Assembly: GCF_010727325.1 (NCBI RefSeq)
Contig: NZ_AP022565.1
Location: 1,240,001 to 1,304,000, forward strand
DNA: 64,000 bases
Origin: Mycolicibacterium alvei
Lineage (GTDB): Bacteria; Actinomycetota; Actinomycetes; Mycobacteriales; Mycobacteriaceae
Reading direction: 5' to 3'
Shown here: positions 24,199 to 34,398 of the stretch, piece after piece
Numbering within the stretch: position 1 is the stretch's first letter
Layout of the letters: the number at the start of each line of letters is the position of its first letter
Position numbers and translations under genes: made by a program
Notes under the pieces: generated by a model
What the model saw: the letters and a program-made list of their open reading frames with translations, nothing else
What the model was told of the DNA's origin: nothing
Databases searched by the model: none

Positions 24199-25503
24199 GT
24201 GTACGGTTCGCTGGTGGCCGAAGCAGAACCCCCGACCAATTCAGTCAGAGTCGGTCTTCTGAACTCCTTCCGTCCCCGCACCTCAGCGCCGAGCACCGCT
24301 GCGGTGCTGCGCTCGGTGCTGTGGCCGATCGCGATCATGTCGATCATCCACCGCAGCTATGTGCTGGCCACCAACGGCTACATCACCGACGACTTCGGTC
24401 CCGTATACCGCGCGGTCTCGAATTTCCGTCGGCACTGGGCGATCTACAACGAGCATTTCAATTTCGTCGATCCGCACTACCTGTACCCACCTGGCGGCAC
24501 TCTGCTGTTGTCTCCGTTCGGGTTCCTGCCAGAGTTCGCCTCGCGCTTCTGGTTCGTCGCGATCAACGCGGTGGCCATCATCATTGCGGCGTGCATTCTG
24601 GTGCGGCTGTTCAAGTTCTCGCTGACCTCGGTGGCGCTACCGGCCCTGCTGCTGGCCATGTTCTGCACCGAATCAGTCACCAACACGCTGGTTTTCACCA
24701 ACATCAACGGTTGCATCCTGCTGGGCGAGGTGGTGTTCTTCTGGTTCCTCCTCAAGGGCGGCACCCGCAACGAACTGCTCGCCGGAGCGGCGATCGGACT
24801 GACGCTGGTGCTGAAGCCGTCCTTGGCGCCCCTGCTGCTGTTGCCGTTGCTCAACCGTCAGTGGCGAACCCTGATCACCGCATTCGGTGTGCCCCTGGTG
24901 TTCAACGCAGTCGCCTGGCCGCTGTCGGCCGACCCGATGGGCTTCGTGCACAATACGATCCCCTACATCCTGGAGACCCGCGACTACTTCAACTCCTCGA
25001 TCCAGGGCAACGGCATCTACTACGGCCTGCCGATCTGGCTGATCGTGGTGATGCGACTGACGGCGCTCGTGCTGGCGGTTATCAGCCTGTGGCTGCTGTA
25101 CCGCTACTACCGCGAACGCGATCAACTTTTCTGGATGCTGACCTCATCGGGGGTGCTGCTGGTCACCTGGTGGCTGGTGATGGGGCTGGCACAGGGTTAC
25201 TACTCGATGATGCTGTTCCCGTTCCTGATGACGGTCGTGCTGCCGAACTCGGTGCTACGGAACTGGCCGGCCTGGCTGGCGGTCTACGGCTTCCTCACGA
25301 TGGACCGCTGGCTGATGTGGCGCTGGCCGACCACGGGCCGGTTCCTGGAGTACATGAAGATCACCTACGGCTGGTCACTGCTGCTGGTAGTGGTGTTCTG
25401 CGCGTTGTACTTCCGCTACCTGGACGCCAAGCAGGACGGCAGGCTCGACGAGGGCATCGACCCGGTGTGGCTGGGCCGCCCCAAGGAAGCCGAATCAGTC
25501 TGA
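24199..25503 (+). CDS. aftC: Arabinofuranosyltransferase AftC (GT-C fold)
   Basis: This 434-residue integral membrane protein has about ten hydrophobic segments. The first outer loop carries the acidic motif TDDFGPVYRAV, as in GT-C glycosyltransferases using decaprenyl-phosphoarabinose. Further matches to M. tuberculosis AftC (Rv2673) are DPHYLYPPGG, FTNINGCILL, ILETRDYFNSSI and LAQGYYSMMLFPFLMTVVLP. AftC adds alpha-1,3 arabinose branches to arabinogalactan and lipoarabinomannan on the outer face of the membrane. The GTG at 24199 gives the family start MYGSLV. Confidence 0.93.
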   Translation: MYGSLVAEAEPPTNSVRVGLLNSFRPRTSAPSTAAVLRSVLWPIAIMSIIHRSYVLATNGYITDDFGPVYRAVSNFRRHWAIYNEHFNFVDPHYLYPPGGTLLLSPFGFLPEFASRFWFVAINAVAIIIAACILVRLFKFSLTSVALPALLLAMFCTESVTNTLVFTNINGCILLGEVVFFWFLLKGGTRNELLAGAAIGLTLVLKPSLAPLLLLPLLNRQWRTLITAFGVPLVFNAVAWPLSADPMGFVHNTIPYILETRDYFNSSIQGNGIYYGLPIWLIVVMRLTALVLAVISLWLLYRYYRERDQLFWMLTSSGVLLVTWWLVMGLAQGYYSMMLFPFLMTVVLPNSVLRNWPAWLAVYGFLTMDRWLMWRWPTTGRFLEYMKITYGWSLLLVVVFCALYFRYLDAKQDGRLDEGIDPVWLGRPKEAESV

Positions 25504-25591
25504 GGTGAACTGCGGCCAAGCACAGCCTGGCCGATCTTCCAGCTTGCCCGGTCGCTGGCGCCAACCCCCGCGCAGAACGTAACTTGGGGAC

Positions 25592-26008
25592 ATGACGACC
25601 GAGGGCCCCAAGGTGCAACTGACCGACGATGAGTGGCGCGCCAAGCTCAGCTCCGAGGAGTTCGCCGTGCTGCGCCGGGCGGGTACCGAGCGCCCTTTCG
25701 TCGGTGAGTACACCGACACCAAGACCGACGGGGTATACGAGTGCCGGGCCTGCGGCGCCGAGTTGTTCCGCAGCACCGAGAAGTTCGAATCCCACTGCGG
25801 CTGGCCGTCGTTCTTTGACCCCGCCGATTCGGCCGCGGTGATCTTGCGGTCGGACACCTCGCTGGGCATGCGCCGCGTCGAGGTGGTCTGCGCGAACTGC
25901 CACAGCCACCTGGGGCATGTGTTCGAGGGCGAGGGCTACCCCACCCCGACCGATCAGAGGTACTGCATCAACTCCATCTCACTGAAGCTGGTGCCCACGA
26001 CGGAGTGA
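25592..26008 (+). CDS. msrB: Peptide-methionine (R)-S-oxide reductase MsrB
   Basis: This 138-residue enzyme reduces Met-R-sulfoxide in proteins. It has the two zinc CxxC pairs (CRACG and CANCH), the substrate block [10 protein letters not shown], and the catalytic Cys in [15 protein letters not shown] lies 6 nt before the ATG, so the transcript may be leaderless. It follows aftC by 88 bp. Confidence 0.96.
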   Translation: MTTEGPKVQLTDDEWRAKLSSEEFAVLRRAGTERPFVGEYTDTKTDGVYECRACGAELFRSTEKFESHCGWPSFFDPADSAAVILRSDTSLGMRRVEVVCANCHSHLGHVFEGEGYPTPTDQRYCINSISLKLVPTTE

Positions 26009-26017
26009 GGCCGGGCC

Positions 26018-26761
26018 TCAGTCGACCCGGGTGGCATGCACCTCCCAGAACGGCATGTGCACCCGTCCGTCGACCAGCCACGGCTCGATGACCCGCAATC
26101 GCTCCAGCAGCGGGGCCACCTGGTCGGCCATGTCGGGATTGCGGGCCGCCATCATCTCGAAGACCTCGACGCTGACGTTGCCCTGGTAGGTGGTCGTGCC
26201 GAGATAGGTGATCTCCCAGCCGGCGTCGGGAAGCACACCACGGAAATCGTCGGCCGTCATCGAGCGCGGCATCTTGAAGCCGTTGACGGTGTGGTCGCCG
26301 AATTCGTACATGTACAGCCGCGCACCGGGTTTCGTGGCCCGGTGCAAGGCTCGCGCGTACGAGTTCTGCAGCTCGGGCTCATCGGTGAAGACGTGATAGA
26401 AGGCTGTGTCGACGACCGTGTCGAACTTCGCTTCCAGTCCCTCCAGCTTGGTCGCATCGGCCACCCGGAAGTCCACCGTCACGCCGGCCTTCTGCGCGTT
26501 CTGCCGAGCCCGTTCGATTGCGGCCGGTGACGCGTCGATACCCGTGGCCGACAAGCCTTTTGACGCGTAGTGGATGGCATGGTGACCGGGTCCGGTACCG
26601 GGATCGAGCACCTCACCCTTGACCGCGCCCAACGCGACGAGCTGCTGCACGACCGGCTGCGGCCCACCGATGTCCCATGGTGTCGCGGCGGGCAGTCCGT
26701 GCGCAGTCCGCTCGTCGCGGTACATCTCTTCGAAGCGATCGGATTCTTGCGGAGCAGTCAT
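26018..26761 (-). CDS. Class I SAM-dependent methyltransferase (Rv2675c-like)
   Basis: This 247-residue protein has motif I VLDPGTGPGHHAIHYA (about 52-67), the acidic ribose-binding TGIDASPAAI, and DTVVDTAFYHVF. It resembles thiopurine-type or small-molecule methyltransferases. The substrate is unknown. It lies 45 bp after hemQ on the same strand, at the end of the hemE-hemG-hemQ unit, so a tetrapyrrole-linked role is possible but unproven. Confidence 0.85.
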   Translation of the reverse strand: MTAPQESDRFEEMYRDERTAHGLPAATPWDIGGPQPVVQQLVALGAVKGEVLDPGTGPGHHAIHYASKGLSATGIDASPAAIERARQNAQKAGVTVDFRVADATKLEGLEAKFDTVVDTAFYHVFTDEPELQNSYARALHRATKPGARLYMYEFGDHTVNGFKMPRSMTADDFRGVLPDAGWEITYLGTTTYQGNVSVEVFEMMAARNPDMADQVAPLLERLRVIEPWLVDGRVHMPFWEVHATRVD

Positions 26762-26806
26762 GTCCGCGAGGGTAGACCCGCGGGCTGAAAGGCCAGGTCA
26801 ATGCGC

Positions 26807-27502
26807 CTAGGGCAGCTTGGCGACCAGATTCTCGACGGTGACCCGCGGGCCGGTGAAGAACGGCGTCTCCTCGCGGGTGTGGCGACGCGCGTCGGTGGCC
26901 CGCAGATCGCGCATCAGGTCGACGATGCGATCGAGTTCGGGAGCCTCGAAGGCCAGGATCCACTCGTAGTCACCGAGTGCGAACGCCGGCACCGTGTTGG
27001 CCCGTACATCCTTGTAGCCGCGGGCGGCCATGCCGTGCTCGGAGAGCATCTGACGGCGCTCCTCGTCGGGCAGCAGATACCACTCGTAGGACCGCACGAA
27101 CGGGTACACGCAGATGTAGTCGCCCGGATCCTCACCGGCGATGAAGGCCGGAACGTGGCTCTTGTTGAACTCGGCCGGGCGGTGCAGCGCCACGCTGCTC
27201 CACACCGGGTCGCTGATCCGGCCCAGTGCGGTGGTGCGACGGAAGTCCGAATAGGTCGCCTGCAGCGCCTCGATGGTCTCGGCGTGGGTCCAGAACATGA
27301 AGTCGGCGTCGGCACGCAGGCCCGCCACGTCGTACAGGCCGCGCACGATCACACCACGCTCTTCCTGGGCTTTGAAGAAGGCCGCGGCCTCCTCAGTCAC
27401 CTCGGCGCGGTCCTCACCCAGTTCCCCCGGGCTCACGGCGAACACCGAGAACATCAGGTAGCGGAGAGTGGAGTTCAGTTCGTCATAGTCGAGCTTGGCC
27501 AT
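26807..27502 (-). CDS. hemQ: Coproheme decarboxylase (HemQ/ChdC)
   Basis: This 231-residue chlorite-dismutase-family protein converts coproheme III to heme b with H2O2, the last step of the coproporphyrin-dependent heme pathway in Actinobacteria. It starts [21 protein letters not shown]. It contains the catalytic-Tyr region [11 protein letters not shown] and the heme-ligand His region [18 protein letters not shown]. The true start (ATG 27502) is 4 nt after the hemG stop, so the genes are tightly coupled. Confidence 0.94.
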   Translation of the reverse strand: MAKLDYDELNSTLRYLMFSVFAVSPGELGEDRAEVTEEAAAFFKAQEERGVIVRGLYDVAGLRADADFMFWTHAETIEALQATYSDFRRTTALGRISDPVWSSVALHRPAEFNKSHVPAFIAGEDPGDYICVYPFVRSYEWYLLPDEERRQMLSEHGMAARGYKDVRANTVPAFALGDYEWILAFEAPELDRIVDLMRDLRATDARRHTREETPFFTGPRVTVENLVAKLP

Positions 27503-27506
27503 ACGC

Positions 27507-28862
27507 CTATCGTGCCACGCGCCGGTTCGCCAGTTCAGTGGCCGCTCGTGTGGCAGATCCCACACATGCGGGCACCCCGATCCCGTCCAGATATGCGCCG
27601 GCCACGGCCAGGGTGGGGGGCAGCCCGGACCGTAGTTCGGCGATCAGATCGCCGTGGCCGGGACCGTACTGCGGCATCGCATCGATCCAGCGGTGCACAT
27701 GGCTGTCCACCGGGTCCACCGTGACCCCGAACAGCGTGTTCAGGTCGCGGGCCGACCAGGCCAGTAGATCGTCGTCACCGGTGTGCGCGGCGATGTCGTC
27801 GCCGTATCGGCCGAACGACAGTCGCACCATCTCGACGTTCCCGCGACGTCCCCACTTGCGCGAAGACATCGTGATCGCCTTGGCGTTGAGACGCTCCCCT
27901 GCGGCCACGAGCACACCCGACTGCTGCGGCAACGGTGTCCCGCCCGGCAATGCCAGGGCCACCACCGCCGCCGACGCCACCCGAATGCGTCGGGCCGCGG
28001 CGGCCGTCTGCGGCGCGATGTGCTCGATCAGCGAGGGCAGGTGCGGCGCCTGGACCGCCAGCAGGACCGCATCGGCGTGCCAGCTCGCACCCTCGTCGTC
28101 GAGCACCGACCAGCCGTGCCCGCGGCGATCCACCCGCACCGCGGCGACCTGGGCCCACCGCACATCGGCCCGCCGGCGCAACTCGTCGAGCAGCACGGTG
28201 TAGCCGCCGTCGACCGCACCGAACACCGGCGCGGTCGATGGCGGCGGGAGTGCTTCGCGCACCGCCTCGGTGAGGCTTCGGGCCCCGCGGTCCAACGCGG
28301 CGGCCACCGACGGCACCGCCGAACGCACCCCGATCGTGGCCGATGACCCCGCGTACACGCCGGTGAGTAGAGGGTCTACGGACCGCGTCACCACCTGCGG
28401 GCCGAATCGGTCACCGACCAGGTCGGCGACGGACGGATCGACGCCCGGGGTCCATTGCAGTGGCCGGGCGCGCTCGTCGAGGATGCGCGCCACGGTCTCG
28501 TCGTCCACGAGCCCGAGCAGCGACGACGCCTGCGCCGGAATGCCCTGCACAGTGCCTTGCGGCAACTGATGGAGTCGCGCGCCGCTGTAGATCAGCGGGC
28601 GGGTGCCGGTGGGACTGAGCCGGCGGCCGGTCAGGCCCAGCTCGTCGAGCAGATCGAGCATCTCGGGTCTGCGCACGATGAACGCCTCGGCACCGACATC
28701 GAACGGCTGCCCGCCGACGCGTTCGGTCCGCAGCACGCCGCCGAGCCGGTCAGCCGGATCGAGCAGCGTGATCTGCGCCCGAGGTCCGGCCGCGAGTCTC
28801 AACCGATACGCCGCGACGAGCCCTGAAATGCCGCCGCCGACAACGCAATAGGAAGCACTCAC
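27507..28862 (-). CDS. hemG: Coproporphyrinogen III / protoporphyrinogen oxidase (HemG/HemY/CgoX type)
   Basis: This flavoprotein of about 451 residues has an N-terminal FAD-binding motif [15 protein letters not shown] and [22 protein letters not shown]. The C-terminal FAD-contact region is [21 protein letters not shown]. In this operon with HemE and HemQ it most likely oxidises coproporphyrinogen III to coproporphyrin III. The GTG start overlaps the hemE stop (GTGA). The reading frame stays open upstream across hemE, but that part is a shadow. Confidence 0.93.
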   Translation of the reverse strand: MSASYCVVGGGISGLVAAYRLRLAAGPRAQITLLDPADRLGGVLRTERVGGQPFDVGAEAFIVRRPEMLDLLDELGLTGRRLSPTGTRPLIYSGARLHQLPQGTVQGIPAQASSLLGLVDDETVARILDERARPLQWTPGVDPSVADLVGDRFGPQVVTRSVDPLLTGVYAGSSATIGVRSAVPSVAAALDRGARSLTEAVREALPPPSTAPVFGAVDGGYTVLLDELRRRADVRWAQVAAVRVDRRGHGWSVLDDEGASWHADAVLLAVQAPHLPSLIEHIAPQTAAAARRIRVASAAVVALALPGGTPLPQQSGVLVAAGERLNAKAITMSSRKWGRRGNVEMVRLSFGRYGDDIAAHTGDDDLLAWSARDLNTLFGVTVDPVDSHVHRWIDAMPQYGPGHGDLIAELRSGLPPTLAVAGAYLDGIGVPACVGSATRAATELANRRVAR

Positions 28863-29920
28863 AGGGAGTGCACCAGGGTCACCGCCTCGGTGATGATGCC
28901 GGGATCGGTCGCCGGCAACACACCGTGGCCCAGGTTGAAGACGTGACCGGCAGCTCCCGCGGCCACCGCGGCCCGCCCATCGTCGACCACCCGGCGCACC
29001 GCCGCCTCGGCCACCGGCCAACCCGACAGCAACACCACCGGATCCAGGTTGCCCTGCAGGGCGGTGCCGGGCTTCACCCGCGCCGCGGCATCCACCAGGG
29101 AGGTCCGCCAATCCACCCCGACCACGCTGGCCGGCGCGGAACCCAGCGCCTCGGACATGGCCCCCAGCAGCTCTGCGGTGCCGACGCCGAAGTGCGTCAT
29201 CGGCACGGCTGCGGCGGCCATCGTGGCAAACACCCGGGTGGTGTGCGGGAGCACGTAGGTGCGGTAGTCGGCCAGCGACAGCGTCCCGGCCCAGGAGTCG
29301 AACACCTGCAGCGCATCCACCCCGGCATCGACCTGGGCCTGCAGGAAGGTGATGGTGAGCTCGGTCAGCGCGGTCATCAGCGCGTGCCACGTGGCCGGAT
29401 CGCCCAGCATCATCGCCTTGGTGCGTTCGTGGTGACGGCTCGGACCGCCCTCGACCAGGTACGAGGCCAGTGTGAACGGGGCGCCCGCGAAGCCGATCAA
29501 CGGCACGTCGCCCAGTTCGCGCACCAGCATCGAGACCGCTTCGGTGACCGGCGACACCTGCCCCGGATCGAGCGCCTTCATGCCCTCGACATCGGCCCGC
29601 GTCCGGATCGGCTGTTCGATCACCGGGCCCACGTCGGGGACGATGTCCAGTCCGATCCCGGCCGCCTTCAACGGCACCACGATGTCGGAGAACAGGATCG
29701 CGGCGTCCACGCCGTGCCTGCGTACGGGCTGCAGCGTGATCTCGCAGACCAGTTCGGGGTCGAAGCAGGCCTCGAGCATGCGGTGCTGGGCACGCAGCGC
29801 GCGGTATTCCGGCAGCGACCGGCCGGCCTGCCGCATGAACCACACCGGCACACGGTGCGGGGTGCGGCCGCTGGCGGCGGCTAGGTAGGGGGATTCGGGC
29901 AGCTCCCGGCGGGTACTCAT
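28859..29920 (-). CDS. hemE: Uroporphyrinogen decarboxylase
   Basis: This 353-residue enzyme removes four acetate carboxyls from uroporphyrinogen III to give coproporphyrinogen III. Signatures are [16 protein letters not shown] near the N-terminus, the catalytic Asp region [21 protein letters not shown] and FNLGHGVLP. It is the first gene of the minus-strand heme operon hemE-hemG-hemQ-methyltransferase. An ATG six codons further upstream (29938) is possible; 29920 gives [13 protein letters not shown], the usual start. Confidence 0.96.
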   Translation of the reverse strand: MSTRRELPESPYLAAASGRTPHRVPVWFMRQAGRSLPEYRALRAQHRMLEACFDPELVCEITLQPVRRHGVDAAILFSDIVVPLKAAGIGLDIVPDVGPVIEQPIRTRADVEGMKALDPGQVSPVTEAVSMLVRELGDVPLIGFAGAPFTLASYLVEGGPSRHHERTKAMMLGDPATWHALMTALTELTITFLQAQVDAGVDALQVFDSWAGTLSLADYRTYVLPHTTRVFATMAAAAVPMTHFGVGTAELLGAMSEALGSAPASVVGVDWRTSLVDAAARVKPGTALQGNLDPVVLLSGWPVAEAAVRRVVDDGRAAVAAGAAGHVFNLGHGVLPATDPGIITEAVTLVHSL

Positions 29921-30031
29921 CGGGTCCCATGGTGCCATGTGTCCCGTGGCGCCGGCCGTTGCCTGTTCGTGACGGCCCCACTTCGGCGCGCCTGCGTACC
30001 GTCGTGGCCTTATCAGCTAGCGTCAAATGCC

Positions 30032-30613
30032 GTGACCTCTGCCGAACCGGCCCAGTTCCGGACGGCGGTGGCGGCGATGAGTGCCACCACCGTGCGGCCG
30101 GAAATCGAACTGGGTCCGATACGACCGCCCCAGCGGCTGGCGCCCTACAGCTACGCGCTGGGCGCTGAGGTTCGACATCCCGAGACAACGGTCGTCCCGG
30201 AGCGTTCCGAGGGTGACGCCTTCGGGCGGTTGATCCTGCTGCACGACCCCGAGGGCGCCGAGGCCTGGGACGGCACCATGCGGCTGGTCGCCTACATCCA
30301 GGCCGACCTGGACTCCAGCGAAGCCGTCGACCCGCTCCTGCCCGAGGTGGCCTGGAGCTGGCTGGTCGATTCCCTCGAAGCCCGTGCCGAGCACGTCACC
30401 GCGCTGGGCGGCACCGTCACCGCCACCACCTCGGTGCGCTACGGCGACATCTCCGGCCCACCACGGGCCCACCAGCTCGAGCTGCGGGCCTCCTGGACTG
30501 CCACCGATCTGGAGCTGGGACCGCACGTGGAGGCATTCTGCGAAGTTCTCGAGCACGCCGCCGGGTTGCCTCCCGCCGGCGTGACCGACCTGAATTCCCG
30601 TACCCGCGCGTAA
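30032..30613 (+). CDS. DUF3000 protein (Rv2680-like)
   Basis: This 193-residue actinobacterial protein matches the DUF3000 family, with the block AWDGTMRLVAYIQADLDSS and a long central AWSWLVDSLEARAEHVTALGG. The function is unknown. It is always next to the RNase D-like gene in mycobacteria and here the two abut (TAA then ATG with no gap). The GTG at 30032 follows TAGCGT by 8 nt, again suggesting a leaderless transcript. Confidence 0.82.
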   Translation: MTSAEPAQFRTAVAAMSATTVRPEIELGPIRPPQRLAPYSYALGAEVRHPETTVVPERSEGDAFGRLILLHDPEGAEAWDGTMRLVAYIQADLDSSEAVDPLLPEVAWSWLVDSLEARAEHVTALGGTVTATTSVRYGDISGPPRAHQLELRASWTATDLELGPHVEAFCEVLEHAAGLPPAGVTDLNSRTRA

Positions 30614-31879
30614 ATGATGGACGAAGACCCTCAAGTTTCAGCAGACCTAGACGCTGCCGAGCCCGACGAAGCCGAATCGACTCCGCTGCTCTCCCCCGCC
30701 GACGGAGTACCCGAGGTATGCGTCACAGCCGGTGAAATATCATCTGCCGCAACATCTCTGGCGAAAGGCAGCGGTCCGTTCGCGATCGATGCGGAACGCG
30801 CGTCGGGATTCCGCTACTCCAACCGGGCGTACCTGGTACAGATCCGACGCTCCGGTTCCGGCACCGCACTGATCGACCCGGTCAACCACGGCGGCTCCCC
30901 CATCGACGCGATGGCTCCGGTCGCCGACGCGCTGGCCGCCGACGAATGGGTGCTGCACGCCGCCGATCAGGACCTGCCGTGCCTGTCCGAGATCGGCCTG
31001 CGCCCCGGCAAGCTGTACGACACCGAGTTGGCCGGTCGACTGGCCGGTTTCGAGCGGGTCAACCTCGCCGCGATGGTGCAGCGGTTGCTCGGCCTGCAGC
31101 TGATGAAGGGCCACGGCGCCGCCGACTGGTCCAAGCGCCCGCTGCCGGCCGATTGGCTGAACTACGCCGCACTGGACGTCGAGGTACTCGTCGAATTGCG
31201 CAACGCGATCGCCGCTGTACTCGACGATCAGGGCAAAACCGATTGGGCGGCACAGGAATTCGAGCACCTGCGCACCTATGTCGCACAACCCACCCGGCGC
31301 GACCGCTGGCGGCGCACCTCCGGCATCCACAAAGTGCGCAACCCTCAGGCACTTTCGGCCGTGCGCGAGTTGTGGACCACCCGCGACACCATCGCCCGTG
31401 GCCGCGACATCGCACCGGGACGGATCCTGCCCGACGCCGCCATCATCAACGCCGCCACAACCGACCCCAAGACGCTCGACGAACTGATCGCACTACCGGT
31501 CTTCGGTGGCTCCAAGCAGCGCAAGAGCGCGAAGGTCTGGCTGGACGCCCTGGCCCGGGCCAGGGACAACACCGACCCGCCCGAGGCCAACGAGGCCCAG
31601 AGCGGCCCGCCCCCGGCGGCGCGGTGGGCCAGACGCAAACCGGAGGCCGCAGCCCGCCTCGAAGCCGCCAAGGCCAGTCTGGCCGAACTGTCCCAGCGGG
31701 TCTCGGTGCCCGCCGAGAACCTCATCACCCCGGAAGTGGTGCGCCGACTGTGCTGGGGTTGGCATCCGGTCGGCGATACGGCCACCGCGGTGGAGGAATT
31801 TCTCGTCGACGCCAAGGTCCGGCCGTGGCAGCGGGAACTGACGGTCCCGGTGCTGACCGCTGCACTCGAAACCGACTGA
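30614..31879 (+). CDS. Ribonuclease D-like 3'-5' exonuclease with HRDC domain (Rv2681-like)
   Basis: This 421-residue protein has a DEDD exonuclease domain in the first 210 residues: FAIDAERASGFRYSNRAYLVQ (first acidic pair), LHAADQDLPCL and NYAALDVEVLVEL. An HRDC nucleic-acid-binding domain (about 230-310) and a basic C-terminus follow. It should trim RNA 3' ends (tRNA/5S precursors or decay). A short acidic N-terminal tail precedes the catalytic part. Confidence 0.9.
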   Translation: MMDEDPQVSADLDAAEPDEAESTPLLSPADGVPEVCVTAGEISSAATSLAKGSGPFAIDAERASGFRYSNRAYLVQIRRSGSGTALIDPVNHGGSPIDAMAPVADALAADEWVLHAADQDLPCLSEIGLRPGKLYDTELAGRLAGFERVNLAAMVQRLLGLQLMKGHGAADWSKRPLPADWLNYAALDVEVLVELRNAIAAVLDDQGKTDWAAQEFEHLRTYVAQPTRRDRWRRTSGIHKVRNPQALSAVRELWTTRDTIARGRDIAPGRILPDAAIINAATTDPKTLDELIALPVFGGSKQRKSAKVWLDALARARDNTDPPEANEAQSGPPPAARWARRKPEAAARLEAAKASLAELSQRVSVPAENLITPEVVRRLCWGWHPVGDTATAVEEFLVDAKVRPWQRELTVPVLTAALETD

Positions 31880-31954
31880 ATCTCCCACGCCGGTTTCGGA
31901 GGTTGACGGTGATTTCGCACGTGGGCCGGGACAGACCGGAATAACGTCAGTGCG

Positions 31955-32461
31955 GTGGCGCAGTCGAAAGAAACCGAAGCCGAGCAGGAACGCGAGCGCT
32001 TCGCCGACCGCGTCCTGAGGATCGCCGAGGACGCGATCTACTGGTCGATCGCCATCCTGCTATTTGCGGGCTCGGTCGTGCTGATCGCCGCCCAGGTCAA
32101 CCTCATGCTGCAGTTGAGGAGCGCACCCGCCGCGCAGATCATGCTGGAACTACTCGACGGCCTGCTGCTCGTCTTCATCTTCGTGGAACTGCTGTATGCG
32201 GTGCGGACCTCACTGCGATCGCGCGAACTCGTCGCCGAACCGTTCCTGATCGTCGGCATCCTGGCCTGCATCAAGGAGATCGTGGTGGTGTCGGTAGACG
32301 CGGCCAAACTGCTCGACAAAGGGCCGGAGTTCGCCCGCGCCATCGTTCAGGTCGGCGTGCTCGGCGGCCTGGTACTCGTCCTGGCGATCGCCATCTTCGT
32401 GCTGCGGCTGCAGCGCCGCGGCGCCGACCACATGCGCGACAAGCCGGACGATGACTCCTAG
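31955..32461 (+). CDS. PsiE-like membrane protein
   Basis: This 168-residue protein has four hydrophobic helices in the PsiE (phosphate-starvation-inducible E) arrangement: [57 protein letters not shown] and [18 protein letters not shown]. The role is unknown. TAACGT lies 7 nt before the GTG start. It converges on dxs, and the two stop codons share the bases CTAG. Confidence 0.82.
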   Translation: MAQSKETEAEQERERFADRVLRIAEDAIYWSIAILLFAGSVVLIAAQVNLMLQLRSAPAAQIMLELLDGLLLVFIFVELLYAVRTSLRSRELVAEPFLIVGILACIKEIVVVSVDAAKLLDKGPEFARAIVQVGVLGGLVLVLAIAIFVLRLQRRGADHMRDKPDDDS

Positions 32462-34371
32462 TCGACCTGGTTGCTGACTTCCTGCTCGCCCACCGGCGCA
32501 CCGATTGCAGCGATCCACCCGGTGATCTGGCGGGCGATGTGCTGGTCGGTCAGACCAACCGCGGCGAGGACCTCCCCACGCGAGGCGTGCTCCTGGAACA
32601 CCTGCGGGACACCGAGATCCCGGCACGGCACGTCGATCTCGGCGTGGCGCAGCGCCGCTGACACCGAGGAGCCGATGCCGCCGTGTACCCCGTTGTCCTC
32701 GACCGTGACCACCAGTTTGTGACGGCGGGCCAGCTCACCGACCGCTTCCGGGACCGGTAGCACCCAGCGCGGATCCACCACCGTGACACCGATGCCCTGG
32801 TTGCGCAGCCGCTCGGCGACCGCAAGCGCCATCGCCGCGAACGACCCCACTGCGACCAGAAGCACGTCCTCGGTCAGACCGTCTGCCGGGACGGCGAGCA
32901 CATCGACACCACCGTGCCGCCGAAGCGCGGGAATGTCTTGGCCGACATCCCCTTTGGGGAACCGCAGAGCCGTCGGACCGTCATTGACCGCGAGCGCCTC
33001 GCCGAGTTCCTCGCGCAGGCTGGCGCCGTCGCGGGGGGCGGCGACCCGGATACCCGGGATGATGCCGAGGACCGACAGGTCCCAGACCCCGTTGTGGCTG
33101 GCGCCGTCGGGCCCGGTGACCCCGGCCCGGTCCAGCACCATGGTGACCGGCAGCTTGTGCAGCGCCACATCCATCATCAGTTGGTCGAACGCCCGGTTGA
33201 GGAACGTGGAGTAGATCGCCACCACCGGATGCAGACCGCCCATGGCCAGGCCGGCCGCCGAGGTCATGGCGTGCTGCTCGGCGATACCCACGTCAAAGAA
33301 CCTGTCCGGGAACCGATCCCGAAACACACTCAGACCCGTCGGCCCGGGCATGGCCGCGGTGATCGCCACGACATCGCGGCGTTTGGTGCCGATCTTGACC
33401 AGCTCGTCGGAGAACACCGACGTCCAACCGGGGGCCGAAGCCTTCGTCGGCAGTCCGGTCTCCGGGTCGATGACACCGCAGGCGTGCATCTGCTCGGCCT
33501 CGTCGTTCTCGGCATGCGCATAACCCATGCCCTTGCGGGTCACCACGTGCACGATCACCGGGGCGTTGAAGCCACGGGCGTTGCGCAGCGCGCTCTCCAC
33601 CGCATGCTCGTCGTGACCGTCGATCGGGCCGACGTACTTGATGCCCAGATCGGTGAACATCACCTGCGGGGAGATCGCGTCCTTGATGCCTGCCTTGATG
33701 CTGTGCATGCACTGGTAGCAGAACTCGCCGACGACCGGCAGCCCGCGGACGGCCTTGCGGCCCCCCTCCAGGATCCGCTCATAGCCCGGTTGCAACCGCA
33801 GACCGGCGAGATGGTCGGCGAAGCCGCCGATGGTGGGCGCGTAACTGCGGCCGTTGTCGTTGACGACGATGACCACCGGCCGGCCACCCGTGGCGATGTT
33901 GTTCAGCGCCTCCCAGCACATGCCGCCGGTCAGGGCGCCGTCACCGACGACCGCCACCACGTGGCGATTGCGGTGCCCGGTCAACTCGAAGGCCTTGGCC
34001 AGACCGTCGGCATAGGACAGCGCCGTACTGGCGTGGCTGGACTCCACCCAGTCGTGCTCGCTCTCGCTGCGCGACGGGTACCCCGACAGGCCGTCCTTGC
34101 TCCGCAGGGTGTCGAAATCCTGGGCACGCCCGGTCAGCATCTTGTGGACATAGGCCTGATGGCCGGTGTCAAAGATGATCGGATCGTGTGGCGAATCGAA
34201 CACCCGGTGCAGCGCCAAGGTGAGTTCGACGACACCCAGGTTGGGGCCAAGATGTCCCCCGGTTGCAGCCACCTTGTGGATCAGGAACTGACGGATTTCC
34301 TGTGCCAGATCAGTCAACTCGGACTGTGACAGGTGCTGCAGATCAGCGGGACCGCGGACCTGTTCAAGCAT
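32458..34371 (-). CDS. dxs: 1-deoxy-D-xylulose-5-phosphate synthase
   Basis: This 637-residue thiamine-diphosphate enzyme condenses pyruvate and glyceraldehyde 3-phosphate to DXP, the entry to the MEP isoprenoid pathway. Key parts are [18 protein letters not shown], the ThDP/Mg motif [16 protein letters not shown], the transketolase Glu region [17 protein letters not shown] and a C-terminal transketolase domain. The ATG at 34371 begins [15 protein letters not shown], the same start as M. tuberculosis Dxs1. Confidence 0.97.
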   Translation of the reverse strand: MLEQVRGPADLQHLSQSELTDLAQEIRQFLIHKVAATGGHLGPNLGVVELTLALHRVFDSPHDPIIFDTGHQAYVHKMLTGRAQDFDTLRSKDGLSGYPSRSESEHDWVESSHASTALSYADGLAKAFELTGHRNRHVVAVVGDGALTGGMCWEALNNIATGGRPVVIVVNDNGRSYAPTIGGFADHLAGLRLQPGYERILEGGRKAVRGLPVVGEFCYQCMHSIKAGIKDAISPQVMFTDLGIKYVGPIDGHDEHAVESALRNARGFNAPVIVHVVTRKGMGYAHAENDEAEQMHACGVIDPETGLPTKASAPGWTSVFSDELVKIGTKRRDVVAITAAMPGPTGLSVFRDRFPDRFFDVGIAEQHAMTSAAGLAMGGLHPVVAIYSTFLNRAFDQLMMDVALHKLPVTMVLDRAGVTGPDGASHNGVWDLSVLGIIPGIRVAAPRDGASLREELGEALAVNDGPTALRFPKGDVGQDIPALRRHGGVDVLAVPADGLTEDVLLVAVGSFAAMALAVAERLRNQGIGVTVVDPRWVLPVPEAVGELARRHKLVVTVEDNGVHGGIGSSVSAALRHAEIDVPCRDLGVPQVFQEHASRGEVLAAVGLTDQHIARQITGWIAAIGAPVGEQEVSNQVD

Positions 34372-34398
34372 CCAGCCAGTGTACGCACGCATGTCGGG

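Noticed and set aside
27507..30188. An 893-codon open frame extending hemG upstream through hemE
   Set aside because: Only the last 451 residues look like a protein; the rest is a shadow of hemE in another frame, rich in Arg and Pro. The GTG overlapping the hemE stop is the proper start.
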